Shown: positions 48,190-56,964 of the stretch, piece by piece
How the letters are laid out: every line of letters begins with the position of its first letter
How positions within the stretch are numbered: the stretch's first letter is position 1
Origin: Hydractinia symbiolongicarpus
Taxonomy: Eukaryota > Cnidaria > Hydrozoa > Anthoathecata > Hydractiniidae
Assembly (NCBI RefSeq): GCF_029227915.1
Contig: NC_079878.1
Location: 10,604,001 to 10,664,000 of the forward strand
Reading direction: 5' to 3'
Length of the DNA: 60,000 nucleotides
Translations under genes and position numbers: made by a program
Notes under the pieces: generated by a model
The model's database searches: none
What the model saw: only the letters and a program-made list of their open reading frames with translations
What the model was told of the DNA's origin: nothing

Positions 48190-48443
48190 TATAATAAAGG
48201 ATAAGCAGTAAAGAGTATCAGAAGGAAGTTGTTGATAGCCTGTGGGAGTCTGTCAGACTAGTATCATATACCATCGTAATAGCATTAGGTGCCAAAAAGG
48301 CGCTAGATGTTTCTAGACCAGGTGCAAAAATGGACATGGAGGATGGATTAAAGCTCGCCGGATATATGACGGGGGCTATCTTTTTTGATGATTATGCGAT
48401 AAAACAGGGTTGGTACAAGCGTTCGATGATGCCACCTAAGTAA
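48190..48443 (+). CDS. Small membrane protein, unknown (unit 1)
   Basis: About 80 residues open to TAA 48443, with EYQKEVVDSLWESVRLVSYT, a hydrophobic VIALGAKKAL region and AGYMTGAIFFDDYAIKQGWY at the end. No ATG precedes the conserved block, so the start is uncertain or lost. The unit 2 counterpart (51735-51978) is nearly identical. Position just upstream of the ATPase suggests a virion membrane or assembly role, but no function is established. Confidence 0.5.
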
Positions 48444-48455
48444 GCACATGCAAAT

Positions 48456-48483
48456 TTCATGCATACCACATGGTATACATGAA
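48456..48483. terminator. Hairpin between small membrane gene and ATPase (unit 1)
   Basis: Arms TTCATGCATACCA and TGGTATACATGAA pair at 12 of 13 positions with a 2-nt loop, 12 nt after the stop at 48443. In unit 2 (51991-52018) the loop has become CG, making the palindrome continuous. Confidence 0.6.
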
Positions 48484-48489
48484 GAATAA

Positions 48490-49086
48490 ATAATATATAT
48501 TGTCAAGGAATCTCATACGGCTATTTTTACAGGCCCTACCTCATGTGGAAAAACGCAGCGTGTTCTCGATCTTTTGGAGAATGAATACAAGGGTCAGTTT
48601 CATAATATCGTAGTTTTATGTCCTACTCTCCGGTGGAACACCACTTACTTGGAGAGATCCTCGCTTTGGAAAGATCCTTATGTATTTCTTATTGATTCAG
48701 GTGATAATTTGTTCGATTCGATAAGCAAATATTCAAACCTCCTTGCCGGTGAAGAGAGCTTGTTTATCATCGATGACATGATAACGGACGAGACTCTGGA
48801 TAAGCGACGACAACCGCTATTGGAATTGGCTATTAGCGGGAGGCACAGGAAGCATTCATTATGGCTGTTGACGCAATCGTATACAGCAATCCCTAAAAAC
48901 CTCAGGAGGCAGAAAAAAATGCTATTTACATGGTATCCCTGCGAGAGATCGGACCTCATACAGATCGATAATGAGAGCAACCTTATCGAGGATTGTGATA
49001 CAATTAAAGCTCAACTAAAAAAGTCAAAACACGCGTGTTTGTATATTAGGTTAGAATACCCCAGATCCTGGAGTGTATTAGAATAA
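48490..49086 (+). pseudogene. FtsK/HerA-type packaging ATPase, start codon lost (unit 1)
   Basis: Genome-packaging ATPase that drives DNA into the capsid. Walker A GPTSCGKT is at about 48532 and Walker B LFIIDDMI at about 48760. The sensor-like LWLLTQSY and RRQKKMLFTWYP follow. The frame is open from 48490, but the start codon, ATG in unit 2, is ATA here. The next ATG (48574) would skip Walker A. So this copy is probably inactive unless a non-ATG start is used. Otherwise nearly identical to 52025-52621. Confidence 0.8.
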
Positions 49087-49088
49087 AT

Positions 49089-49250
49089 ATGTCATATATC
49101 AGAACATTGGAAAAACAGCTGAAGGCTTGTTATAATGAGATGAACAGAATACCCTATCTGGAGCGGAGTCTGGAAGCCCTTCAGGAGGAGCTTCGTGAAT
49201 CACTATATAGGGAAAGGATCCACAGGAATATTAATTATTTTGTCATATGA
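49089..49250 (+). CDS. Short coiled-coil protein (unit 1)
   Basis: 53 residues, MSYIRTLEKQLKACYNEMNR, with heptad-like leucines in YLERSLEALQEELRESLYRE. Starts 3 nt after the ATPase stop, so probably translated from the same or an overlapping transcript. Preserved in unit 2 (52624-52785) with two visible substitutions. Function unknown. Confidence 0.5.
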   Translation: MSYIRTLEKQLKACYNEMNRIPYLERSLEALQEELRESLYRERIHRNINYFVI

Positions 49251-49298
49251 ACTGTCCTAATTATATGGACCCTGGTTGAGGTAATGTAAACAATAAGA

Positions 49299-50064
49299 AT
49301 GTCCTCACTTGCGTTATTTAACATATTGCCCGCTGGAGCTATCGATACTCTATTCGATGATCAAAATCAGCTTCTTTTTAAACGTGCAGATCTTGGAAGG
49401 TTCTTGGGTATTGCTAATATTGCAGAGTCATATCGAGATATTCCAATCATTTTTACGTAATGAAATAGGGTTGGTTTCAAACCAACCCCTTGGCAAAGCA
49501 AAAAAATCCTCATGATGCTTTCATTACATTGGATAGTGGTTTAGAGACTTGTGCACGTTCCAGAAAACCAAAGGCCGTTGAGATTATAAGATGGCTTGCG
49601 GTAAAGGGTATCGAAAAATTACAAGAAACCATCGAAGAGCATCGTCAAGCCCTGGCAATGCTCACTGATGACCTGAAGGAGAGAGAACAACAGCTCTATC
49701 TTCGAACCTTAGAAAATGCGGAGCTTCGTGATCGGTATGTACCCACAGGTTATCCATATGACAATGTGATATGTATTATTGACAAGAACGATCCTAATGA
49801 ATGTGGGAAAAAAGGCCAACATCCCCATTACATTATTCGTTGCCAACGCAGATCTTTAAATGATCAACTCCACAACCTACGGGAGATATATCCTAATATG
49901 ATAGAAAGGATTCAATATGTGACGATCCCAACGCCGTACATACATGGAATAGGTTCAGGGATGATAATCTTGGAATTCTCCATTCATGCCGTATTCATTT
50001 CAGCTTACCCGATGACGCCACACGTGAGTTATTCGAAGGGTTGTATGATATCGATATGTCATAA
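49299..50064 (+). pseudogene. MSV199/KilA-N-like protein, frameshifted (unit 1)
   Basis: N-terminal frame from ATG 49299: MSSLALFNILPAGAIDTLFD, then LLFKRADLGRFLGIANI, resembling the MSV199/Bro-N-type DNA-binding region found in NCLDV and Polinton proteins. It stops at 49458. The next part in another frame has KNPHDAFITLDSG, RSRKPKAVEIIRWLAVKG, a coiled coil (KLQETIEEHRQALAMLTDDL) and a C-terminal block RDRYVPTGYPYDNVICIIDK. An A-run is one base longer than in unit 2 near 49500, and a second shift lies near 49910, so this copy has at least three breaks. The first break is shared with unit 2. Role in transcription or replication control is inferred from the domain. Confidence 0.65.
49468..49488. 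repeat. Perfect 21-nt palindrome inside the MSV199-type gene
   Basis: GGGTTGGTTT and AAACCAACCC surround one C. It begins 8 nt after the first in-frame stop of the gene. The same palindrome is present in unit 2 at 53003-53023. Confidence 0.6.
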
Positions 50065-50067
50065 TGT

Positions 50068-50095
50068 TTTTTGTAGCTCATAAGAGCTACAAAAA
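50068..50095. terminator. Hairpin between convergent MSV199-type and integrase genes (unit 1)
   Basis: Perfect 12-bp arms TTTTTGTAGCTC and GAGCTACAAAAA with loop ATAA. Lies between the plus-strand stop at 50064 and the minus-strand stop at 50106, so one symmetric signal could serve both genes. Repeated at 53603-53630. Confidence 0.65.
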
Positions 50096-50105
50096 TCGAG
50101 AAATA

Positions 50106-50968
50106 TTACCAATTTTTAACATGCTCGGGAGGTCTATCAATATTCTCGGGTACTAGCATGAGCTCCTCTGACACAAAACTCGTATCAGGTCCATCTGCCA
50201 AGTAGTATAGTAGACGGGCACCAGTTACGATACGATCCAGCCTGTACGTCTTTTTGCTCCACCACGCATCCGTTGCGCGTCTCCGAGCATCCTTGTATTC
50301 TTCCCCAGGTTGTAGCAGATACAAGTATAATCCATCGTCAGGCAAAGGCTTTTCCTCCGGGTGCTGCTCATTTTTTGCAAGTGGGACTTCATCGAGTTTA
50401 ATGGCTTTTGAAGGTTTCATATCTATCATACCCGTCTTACTATTGTTCATAATTTTTACAATATCATATAAATGCCTGACCCAGGTGGTACTGGTTTCGT
50501 CAGTAACCAGTTCCTGCGCATCTTGAGGCTTGAAGAGTTTTTGTGCGAGTAACTTTGTTATAGGACTCCACGAACGCTGTGAATGTATGGTGGTATTTAG
50601 TAGTTGCCCGCTTGATCTCGACACCTTTGGCTTCCAACAGCTTGGTCACATCTGATTTGAATTCACTACCATTGTCGCACTGAAAGATGCTCGGATAACG
50701 CAAAAGTCCCGCTTTATAGATATCCTTCAGCATGTCGGCTACTTCACTAGCTTTCTTAGTACGTAGCGGTCTCGCCACTTTGTAGCGAGATGCCACATCT
50801 ACGCCTGTGAGGATGTATTTATAAGTGTTTCCATACAGCTTGTCATGGGGCATGTACAAGAGGTCGAATTGATGCATTTCGTTCGGCCTCGTAATGGTGA
50901 AATGCGGGTAAATGATCTTTTTTGTGCCCTTGATATGTCGGAGCCAGAGCAACTGGCGACTCAGCCAA
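50106..50968 (-). pseudogene. int: Retroviral-type integrase, N-truncated and frameshifted (unit 1)
   Basis: Integrase of the rve superfamily that inserts the element, normally with 6-bp target duplication in Polintons. The core has the first Asp in HQFDLLYMP, the second in FQCDNGSEF, and Glu in FVESYNK, with exactly 35 residues between the last two (D,D-35-E). The core frame (50952-50500) ends ASRCAGTGY; the following segment, KLFKPQDAQELVTDE to the stop at 50106, is one base out of frame. The N-terminal zinc-binding region is missing because the duplication junction cuts at 50968. The same frameshift exists in unit 2, so it predates the duplication. Confidence 0.85.
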
Positions 50969-51359
50969 TTTACTGCCTAAAAAATGTAGCGAGGCATTTT
51001 TGGATAAAGCATCACCCGAGGCTATCGAGAAAATTTATAATGATTTTACTGAACATGACCTCTATGAGAAAGGAGAGAAGACTGCAAAGGCATTGTCAAC
51101 TCACGCCCTTGGGCTATATAGCAAAGCTATCGGTAACCTTATACCACTTGATAGTCCCTTATCTCTTCGTCATGATTTAGAAAATGACCCCATAATCCGC
51201 GAATCCATGGCTGATCTAGGAATCCTCGTCTATACGGCTATCGGGAAATTTTTAGCGCCTTTTTTGGTAGCTGTCCATACGATTAATCACACAAAATTGT
51301 CTAAACAGGGTTCCCCCGATTCGGAGGAACTGGTGAATGATACAAGCTCTCCATCATAA
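50969..51359 (+). pseudogene. Membrane protein, N-truncated copy (unit 2)
   Basis: Copy of the 3' part of the gene at 47226. It lacks the N-terminal membrane segment because the duplication begins inside the gene. It contains the same LFDKASPEAIEK-type and LGILVYTAIGKFLAPFLVA segments, with MIC changed to IIR in the middle. No promoter or start of its own is apparent. Confidence 0.7.
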
Positions 51360-51367
51360 AAAGAAGA

Positions 51368-51393
51368 TTTTATAAGCCCTATGGCTTATAAAA
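51368..51393. terminator. Hairpin after the membrane gene copy (unit 2)
   Basis: Identical to the hairpin at 47823: arms TTTTATAAGCC and GGCTTATAAAA, loop CTAT. Confidence 0.55.
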
Positions 51394-51394
51394 A

Positions 51395-51734
51395 ATGAGT
51401 GAACAGACTACCCAAGTAATTACCAAGAAAAACGAAGGACGTGTTGCTGCTGGTAAGAGACTTGCGGAATGGAATCGCAAGAACAAGGCCAACTTGAAGC
51501 AGAAAGTGGGTAAAAGTACTTCTCAAGAGAGTCAGTAACCTGCCACAGGTACCTCCAAGTCCATGGGAAGTGGTGTATATATTGGTGGAGGCCAATATCG
51601 CGATCGCATGTATTGGTGGTGTCATAAATTTTATCCGTAAATCAGCGGTTACCCAGCAGCTTCCTGCAGTGGCTCAGCAACCAAACGTGAGGCAGGAGGC
51701 TAAGGCAGATATTGATATTTTTCTTATGCGCTAA
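51395..51734 (+). pseudogene. Small basic/transmembrane protein, frameshifted (unit 2)
   Basis: Second copy of the gene at 47850, with the same basic head, same TAA after SQESQ and same out-of-frame transmembrane continuation. One substitution (KKK to KQK) and I/N change in the tail differ. The shared shift indicates it existed before the duplication, or that the two frames are separate genes. Confidence 0.5.
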
Positions 51735-51978
51735 TATAATAAAGGATAAGTATCACAAGGAAGTTGTTGATAGCCTGTGGGAGTCTGTCAGACTAGTATC
51801 ATATACCATCGTAATAGCATTAGGTGCCAAAAAGGCGCTAGGTGTTTCTAGACCAGGTGCAAAAATGGACATGGAGGATGGATTAAAGCTCGCCGGATAT
51901 ATGACGGGGGCTATCTTTTTTGATGATTATGCGATAAAACAGGGTTGGTACAAGCGTTCGATGATGCCACCTAAGTAA
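51735..51978 (+). CDS. Small membrane protein, unknown (unit 2)
   Basis: Counterpart of 48190-48443. The N-terminus reads DKYHKEVVDSLWESVRLVSY; near the start it is about 10 bp shorter than unit 1. It ends IKQGWYKRSMMPPK. No ATG before the conserved block; translation start unknown. Confidence 0.5.
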
Positions 51979-51990
51979 GCACATGCAAAT

Positions 51991-52018
51991 TTCATGCATA
52001 CCACGTGGTATACATGAA
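51991..52018. terminator. Hairpin upstream of the ATPase (unit 2)
   Basis: Counterpart of 48456-48483, with arms TTCATGCATACCAC and GTGGTATACATGAA (13 of 14 pairs). It lies 12 nt after the stop of the small membrane gene. Confidence 0.55.
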
Positions 52019-52024
52019 GAATAA

Positions 52025-52621
52025 ATGATATATATTGTCAAGGAATCTCATACGGCTATTTTTACAGGCCCTACCTCATGTGGAAAAACGCAGCGTGTTC
52101 TCGATCTTTTGGAGAATGAATACAAGGGTCAGTTTCATAATATCGTAGTTTTATGTCCTACTCTCCGGTGGAACACCACTTACTTGGAGAGATCCTCGCT
52201 TTGGAAAGATCCTTATGTATTTCTTATTGATCCAGGTGATAATTTGTTCGATTTGATAAGCAAATTTTCAAACCTCCTTGCTGGTGAAGAGAGCTTGTTT
52301 ATCATCGATGACATGATAACGGACGAGACTCTGGATAAGCGACGACAACCGCTATTGGAATTGGCTATTAGCGGCAGGCACAGGAAGCATTCATTATGGC
52401 TGTTAACGCAATCGTATACGGCAATCCCTAAAAACCTCAGGATGCAGAAAAAAATGCTATTTACATGGTATCCCTGCAAGAGATCGGACCTCATACAGAT
52501 CGATAATGAGAGCAACCTTATCGAGGATTGTGATACAATTAAAGCTCAACTAAAAAAGTCAAAACATGCGTGTTTGTATATTAGGTTAGAATACCCCAGA
52601 TCCTGGAGTGTATTAGAATAA
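52025..52621 (+). CDS. FtsK/HerA-type packaging ATPase, intact (unit 2)
   Basis: 198 residues from ATG 52025 (MIYIVKESHTAIFTGPTSCG). Walker A GPTSCGKT is at residues 15-22 and Walker B SLFIIDDMI around residue 90; LWLLTQSYTAIPKNLR follows, and the C-terminus is PRSWSVLE. This size and motif order match packaging ATPases of Polintons, virophages and NCLDV (A32-like). It is the only ATPase copy with both start codon and full frame. Its stop lies 2 nt before the next ATG. Confidence 0.85.
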   Translation: MIYIVKESHTAIFTGPTSCGKTQRVLDLLENEYKGQFHNIVVLCPTLRWNTTYLERSSLWKDPYVFLIDPGDNLFDLISKFSNLLAGEESLFIIDDMITDETLDKRRQPLLELAISGRHRKHSLWLLTQSYTAIPKNLRMQKKMLFTWYPCKRSDLIQIDNESNLIEDCDTIKAQLKKSKHACLYIRLEYPRSWSVLE

Positions 52622-52623
52622 AT

Positions 52624-52785
52624 ATGTCATATATCAGAACATTGGAAAAACAGATGAAGGCTTGTCATAATGAGATGGACAGAATACCCTATCTGGAGCG
52701 GAGTCTGGAAGCCCTTCAGGAGGAGCTTCGTGAATCACTATATAGGGAAAGGATCCACAGGAATATTAATTATTTTGTCATATGA
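52624..52785 (+). CDS. Short coiled-coil protein (unit 2)
   Basis: 53 residues, MSYIRTLEKQMKACHNEMDR, same coiled-coil core as unit 1 (YLERSLEALQEELRESLYRE). Function unknown. Confidence 0.5.
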   Translation: MSYIRTLEKQMKACHNEMDRIPYLERSLEALQEELRESLYRERIHRNINYFVI

Positions 52786-52833
52786 ACTGTCCTAATTATA
52801 TGGACCCTGGTTGAGGTAATGTAAACAATAAGA

Positions 52834-53599
52834 ATGTCCTCACTTGCGTTATTTAACATATTGCCCGCTGGAGCTATCGAAACTCTATTCAATGATCAAA
52901 ATCAGCTTCTTTTTAAACGTGCAGATCTTGGAAGGTTCTTGGGTATTGCTAATATTGCAGAGTCATATCGAGATATGCCAATCATTTTTACGTAATGAAA
53001 TAGGGTTGGTTTCAAACCAACCCCTTGGCAAAGCAAAAAATCCTCATAATGCTTTCATTACATTGGATAGTGCTTTGGAGATTTGTGCACGTTCCAGAAA
53101 ACCAAAGGCCGTTGAGATTATAAGATGGCTTGCGGTAAAGTGTATCGGAAAATTACAAGAAACCATCGAAGAGCATCGTCAAGCCCTGGCAATGCTCACT
53201 GATGACCTGAACGAGAGAGAACAACAGCTCTGTATTCGAACCTTAGAAAATGCGGAGCTTCGTGATCGGTATGTACCCACAGGTTATCCATATGACAATG
53301 TGATATGTATTATTGACAAGAACGATCCTAATGAATGTGGGAAAAAAGGCCAACATCCCCATTACATTATTCGTTGCCAACGCAGATCTTTAAATGATCA
53401 ACTCCGCAACCTACGGGAGATATATCCTAGTATGATAGAAAGGAATCCAATATGTGACGATCCCAACGCCGTACATACATGGAATAGGTTCAGGGATGAT
53501 AATCTTGGAATTCTCCATTCATGCCGTATTCATTTCAGCTTACCCGATGACGCCACACGTGAGTTATTCGAAGGGTTGTATGATATCGATATGTCATAA
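52834..53599 (+). pseudogene. MSV199/KilA-N-like protein, frameshifted (unit 2)
   Basis: Counterpart of 49299. The N-terminal domain starts at ATG 52834 (MSSLALFNILPAGAIETLFN) and stops after about 53 residues. The rest is open in the +1 frame through KNPHNAFITLDSALE, KPKAVEIIRWLAV, RYVPTGYPYDNVICIIDK and AVHTWNRFRDDNLG to a stop at 53599. A long open frame from 52844 exists, but its first 60 residues are the out-of-frame shadow of the N-terminal domain. This copy has one break against at least three in unit 1. Confidence 0.7.
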
Positions 53600-53602
53600 T
53601 GT

Positions 53603-53630
53603 TTTTTGTAGCTCATAAGAGCTACAAAAA
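53603..53630. terminator. Hairpin between convergent genes (unit 2)
   Basis: Same perfect 12-bp hairpin as 50068-50095, between the MSV199-type stop (53599) and the integrase stop (53641). Confidence 0.6.
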
Positions 53631-53640
53631 TCGAGAAATA

Positions 53641-54605
53641 TTACCAATTTTTAACATGCTCGGGAGGTCTATCAATATTCTCGGGTACTAGCATGAGCTC
53701 CTCTGACACAAAACTCGTACCAGGTCCATCTGCCAAGTAGTATAGGAGACGGGCACCAGTTACGATACGATCCAGCCTGTACGTCTTTTTGCTCCACCTT
53801 GCATTCGTTGCGCGTCTCCGAGCATCCTTGTATTCTTCCCAGGTTGTAGCAGATACAAGTATAATCCATCGTCAGGCAAAGGCTTTTCCTCCGGGTGCTG
53901 CTCATTTTTTGCAAGTGGGACTTCATCGAGTTTAATGGCTTTTGAAGGTTTCATATCTATCATACCCGTCTTACTATTGTTCATAATTTTTACAATATCA
54001 TATAGATGCCTGACCCAGGTGGTACTGGTTTCGTCAGTAACCAGTTCCTGCGCATCTTGAGGCTTGAAGAGTTTTTGTGCGAGTAACTTTGTTATAGGAC
54101 TCCACGAACGCTGTGAACGTATGGTGGTATTTAGTAGTTGCCCGCTTGATCTCGACACCTTTGGCTTCCAACAGCTTGGTCACATCTGATTTGAATTCAC
54201 TACCATTGTCGCACTGAAAGATGCTCGGATAACGCAAAGGTCCCGCTTTTTAGATATCCTTCAGCATGTCGGCTACTTCACTAGCTTTCTTAGTACGTAG
54301 CGGTCTCGCCACTTTGTAGCGAGATGCCACATCTACGCCTGTGAAGATGTATTTATAAGTGTTTCCATATGCATTTCGTTCGGCCTCGTAATGGTGAAAT
54401 GCGGGTAAATGATCTTTTTCGTGCCCTTGATATGTCGGAGCCAGAGCAACTGGCGACTCAGCCAATGTATATCTTTCTTTTTGGAAAGACCAGAGTTTTC
54501 AACGAGTAATTTGATGGCTTTTCTTCCGATCCATAGATTTTCTGGTTGATAGTAAATTTTGCTTAGTTTTTCAGCTTCTTCTGGAGTAATAATATGCTTT
54601 GACAT
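53641..54605 (-). pseudogene. int: Retroviral-type integrase, N-terminus present but core deleted (unit 2)
   Basis: Starts at ATG 54605 with MSKHIITPEEAEKLSKIYYQ and KKDIHWLSRQLLWLRHIKGT, the N-terminal region lost from unit 1. A 37-bp deletion near 54369 removes the segment with the first catalytic Asp and shifts the frame. A tyrosine codon before the CDNGSEF block has become TAA (near 54252). The CAGTGY frameshift of unit 1 is also present, and a further single-base deletion lies near 53838. The second Asp and Glu survive in separate pieces. Inactive. Confidence 0.85.
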
Positions 54606-54620
54606 TTATTAGATGTCAAA
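54598..54620. terminator. Hairpin at the integrase start and upstream gene end
   Basis: Arms TTTGACAT and ATGTCAAA (8 bp perfect), loop 7 nt. On the minus strand it begins 6 nt after the stop of the 54627-55017 gene and overlaps the integrase start codon. Confidence 0.5.
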
Positions 54621-54626
54621 AAACGA

Positions 54627-55017
54627 TTACATATATTTATACGCCATATAACCGAGGAGGGCCAAGGAGCCTGAAACGAGCGTCAGCTCCCCTTGTTGTT
54701 CCTGTTTGGAGGGTGTGTAAAAATCGGAGAGCTTTGGAGCTTTCTCAATCGTTGCAATGTCTCATACCCTCGTCGAGCTCCTTTAAACTCTGACCTGCAG
54801 CACGCTGTTCTTCTCGTCTCCTATTGTACCAATCGATCTTCGCTTGTCTTTGCCTTACCCAGGCAGCCTGGGCTGCTTGAAGCTTTTTAACTGCCTCGTC
54901 ATGACGTTTTCTTTCTTCCTCACCATGACCTGAAAGTTTGCTGAACAAAAAATTTGACCCGCTGAAGGCAAGGGAATAAATTATTGCTCCACCAGCCATA
55001 ATCGCGAGAGTTGCCAT
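54627..55017 (-). pseudogene. Coiled-coil protein with two hydrophobic ends, frameshifted
   Basis: From ATG 55017: MATLAIMAGGAIIYSLAFSG, a hydrophobic start, then a charged coiled coil (KRHDEAVKKLQAAQAAWVRQ and a W-Y-N-R-R-R-E-E-Q run). The first frame ends at 54745. The next frame continues with PKLSDFYTP and a hydrophobic tail LTLVSGSLALLGYMAYKYM to the stop at 54627. Membrane-coiled coil-membrane layout suggests a virion membrane or scaffolding protein; this is inference. Lies between the capsid candidate and the integrase on the same strand. Confidence 0.6.
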
Positions 55018-55067
55018 CTTTATTCTATAGTTTATGAGCCATAAAATAATGCGTGATACTGAATATC

Positions 55068-56354
55068 TTAATATTCTACTGAATGAAAACGACCGTCGAG
55101 GATATTCAATTGGCCGTCCATAATCAAATAGACGTAGCAGCGGATGTCCCCCGTACCGTCGGCCTTCTTGGTCATATGCAGCGTATTCCCATCGCTAAGC
55201 CTTTGTAGGGGGCGCCCACTTCCGTGCAGAGTGTGATCAGGACTGCTACGAAAGTCAATGAACAAAGCGTACCTTTCAGTGAAAAACTGCCCAATGGTTA
55301 CTATGAAATCGTGGGATCCCATGAGTTCAGCGACTTGTTCCATATGATCCTTAGGCACCATGGCATGTGAATAGAGCTGATTGGGCTCACCCTCTATGAC
55401 GATACTGACCGACGATATGCCAGGATTATAGAATTTTTCATTGTTACCAGCATATGCCTTAACAACGGTAGGATACTGGAATAATAGGAGGACTCCCTTT
55501 AAGCTCTTGGCAGGGGTATCTAATTGTAGGTTGTAGGATGTGTCAGCCTTTTTCAGGGTCACCACTTTACTTCTGAGGATCCTTTCACATGGTAGAGCAA
55601 GCCTCAAATATCGCGACATCATGGCACCTGCCAATTCTTCGTTTGTCACTTTATCAAACTCTAAGCAGATATTGCTGATCTTGTAGGAGGAATCCGCGGC
55701 CTTTGCCGCTGTGCTTCCAGATGCCGCAGTGCCGGAGTCCTTTATCACGTCACCGTACGGTGCAAAATGGATGACAAACTGGAGTCGATCATGGATTCCA
55801 GCCTGGTAAAAGGGGAGCTGCCTCGTCAATTCAAAAAGCCTCCCAAGGGGAATGGCGAAAGTATTACCATACGCTGAGGCTATGACCTTCTCTTCATTAT
55901 TTCCTATATGGTCCCTGGCCTTCACCTGGAGGGCTCTGATAGTCCCATCGTTAGGATTTATCCCCTCCAGGATCAGGGTGTTGTTGCGCTCAAATTTTGG
56001 CAGCCACAAATCCCTATACACTCCGAGGGTATTAAAATCTTGTATGTTTTGTATATCGTTAGCATTCAGCGTAATCCGTAAGCTCTGTACCAATGCTTTG
56101 CCGATATTGCTGGCGATGGTTCGTTTGCCATTAGTTCCATTCAGCTCCAGGTCGAACAGCAACTTGATTGAGCCGGGGAAAATTACGTCGTTCTCCCCCA
56201 TGTTTGGTATGTCCACGTAGAGATCTTCATTCTGATTAATTGTGGATGTGATGTGCACGTGTGATACCTTCACCCTTTGTTTTTTCCCTTTCATGCCGAG
56301 CATAGTCTTGACTTCCTTGTATGGATTTCGCTTATTTCCGAATATGTTAGACAT
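55068..56354 (-). CDS. Probable major capsid protein of the Polinton
   Basis: 428 residues from ATG 56354 (MSNIFGNKRNPYKEVKTMLG), open to TAG-type end at 55068. The sequence is rich in beta-strand-like segments: VHITSTINQNEDLYVDIPNM, SIKLLFDLELNG, RLQFVIHFAPYGDV, SLKGVLLLFQYP, NPGISSVSIVIEG and DIRCYVYLIMDGQLNILDG. Length and two successive beta-rich halves fit a double jelly-roll major capsid protein, the shell protein of Polinton/adintovirus-type particles, but fold cannot be shown from sequence alone. Intact, unlike the polymerase and integrases. Divergently transcribed from 56389 across a 34-nt gap. Confidence 0.6.
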   Translation of the reverse strand: MSNIFGNKRNPYKEVKTMLGMKGKKQRVKVSHVHITSTINQNEDLYVDIPNMGENDVIFPGSIKLLFDLELNGTNGKRTIASNIGKALVQSLRITLNANDIQNIQDFNTLGVYRDLWLPKFERNNTLILEGINPNDGTIRALQVKARDHIGNNEEKVIASAYGNTFAIPLGRLFELTRQLPFYQAGIHDRLQFVIHFAPYGDVIKDSGTAASGSTAAKAADSSYKISNICLEFDKVTNEELAGAMMSRYLRLALPCERILRSKVVTLKKADTSYNLQLDTPAKSLKGVLLLFQYPTVVKAYAGNNEKFYNPGISSVSIVIEGEPNQLYSHAMVPKDHMEQVAELMGSHDFIVTIGQFFTERYALFIDFRSSPDHTLHGSGRPLQRLSDGNTLHMTKKADGTGDIRCYVYLIMDGQLNILDGRFHSVEY

Positions 56355-56388
56355 GTTTATTTATAGCAGTTTGGAGTTGAAATAAACT

Positions 56389-56962
56389 ATGGATAATCCA
56401 GGATACGAAGGATTTACGCTAGAGGAAGATATCCAAGAACCTGAGGAGTTTAGTAGCGAGGGCGAAATTCTTAGACCTGAGGATATTCCTGGGTCCACCC
56501 CAACACCAGAAGAGCAGGGTCAATCGTCTAGCGGAGATATCACAACTTACGCAAGGGGAGAGTTGGTCAAATCGAAAATAAACGATCTTTATGATTTCCT
56601 AAGTGAGGAGCTCGGTCAACCACTCGCGAGACATTATGATGACTTTACAATAGAAAAAGAATGGTGAGCTAAGGAGTGTTGTTGAGATACGGAGAAGGTT
56701 GGGGATGAATCGCATGCGTGCCTTAGGTTTTGCCAATTATGTTACACCCAACAAGGGCAGTAAAGCAGCAGCCCAAAATCTCATGGATAATATTGATACC
56801 GTCGCGAATAACACGGGTGACATCGAAATGTTGCCGCTACTCGAGAACGTGCTCGATGACACGAGGATCCTCATGGAGGATACTTCCTTTACCGAAGCAT
56901 TAGACGAACGCGAAAGACGGAGGCTTCATTTCTATGTTAGAACGCTCAGGGACGACGAATAA
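56389..56962 (+). pseudogene. Acidic Polinton protein, frameshifted
   Basis: First frame (56389-56667) starts MDNPGYEGFTLEEDIQEPEE and includes IPGSTPTPEEQGQSSSGD, an acidic, proline-rich disordered region, then a helical VKSKINDLYDFLSEELG. It stops at TGA 56665. The next frame carries on with LGMNRMRALGFANYVTPNKG, EMLPLLENVLDD and ERRRLHFYVRTLRDDE to 56962. One extra base near 56660 would explain the break. Likely a structural or packaging protein; no family function known to me. Confidence 0.55.
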
Positions 56963-56964
56963 TG

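Larger units (their letters stand above)
47426..54466. repeat. Tandem duplication, two units of about 3.5 kb
   Basis: Unit 1 runs from about 47426 to 50968 and unit 2 from about 50969 to 54466. The start TTTACTGCCTAAAAAATG occurs at 47424 and 50969 (offset 3545). Junction and outer flanks share only AT, so a microhomology-type or illegitimate join. By eye the units differ at 1-2 percent of positions plus small indels, notably a 37-bp deletion in unit 2 near 54369 and about 10 bp less near 51750. Each unit carries part of the membrane gene, two small membrane proteins, the ATPase, a coiled-coil ORF, the MSV199-type gene and the integrase. The integrase N-terminus exists only after unit 2. Confidence 0.95.

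Noticed and set aside
50500-50624. Programmed frameshift in the integrase
   Set aside because: Both copies come from one recent duplication, so their agreement is not independent; Polinton integrases usually have a single frame.
52844-53020. N-terminus of the 251-codon open frame as a real protein start
   Set aside because: It is the out-of-frame shadow of the conserved MSSLALFNILPAGAI domain that begins at 52834.
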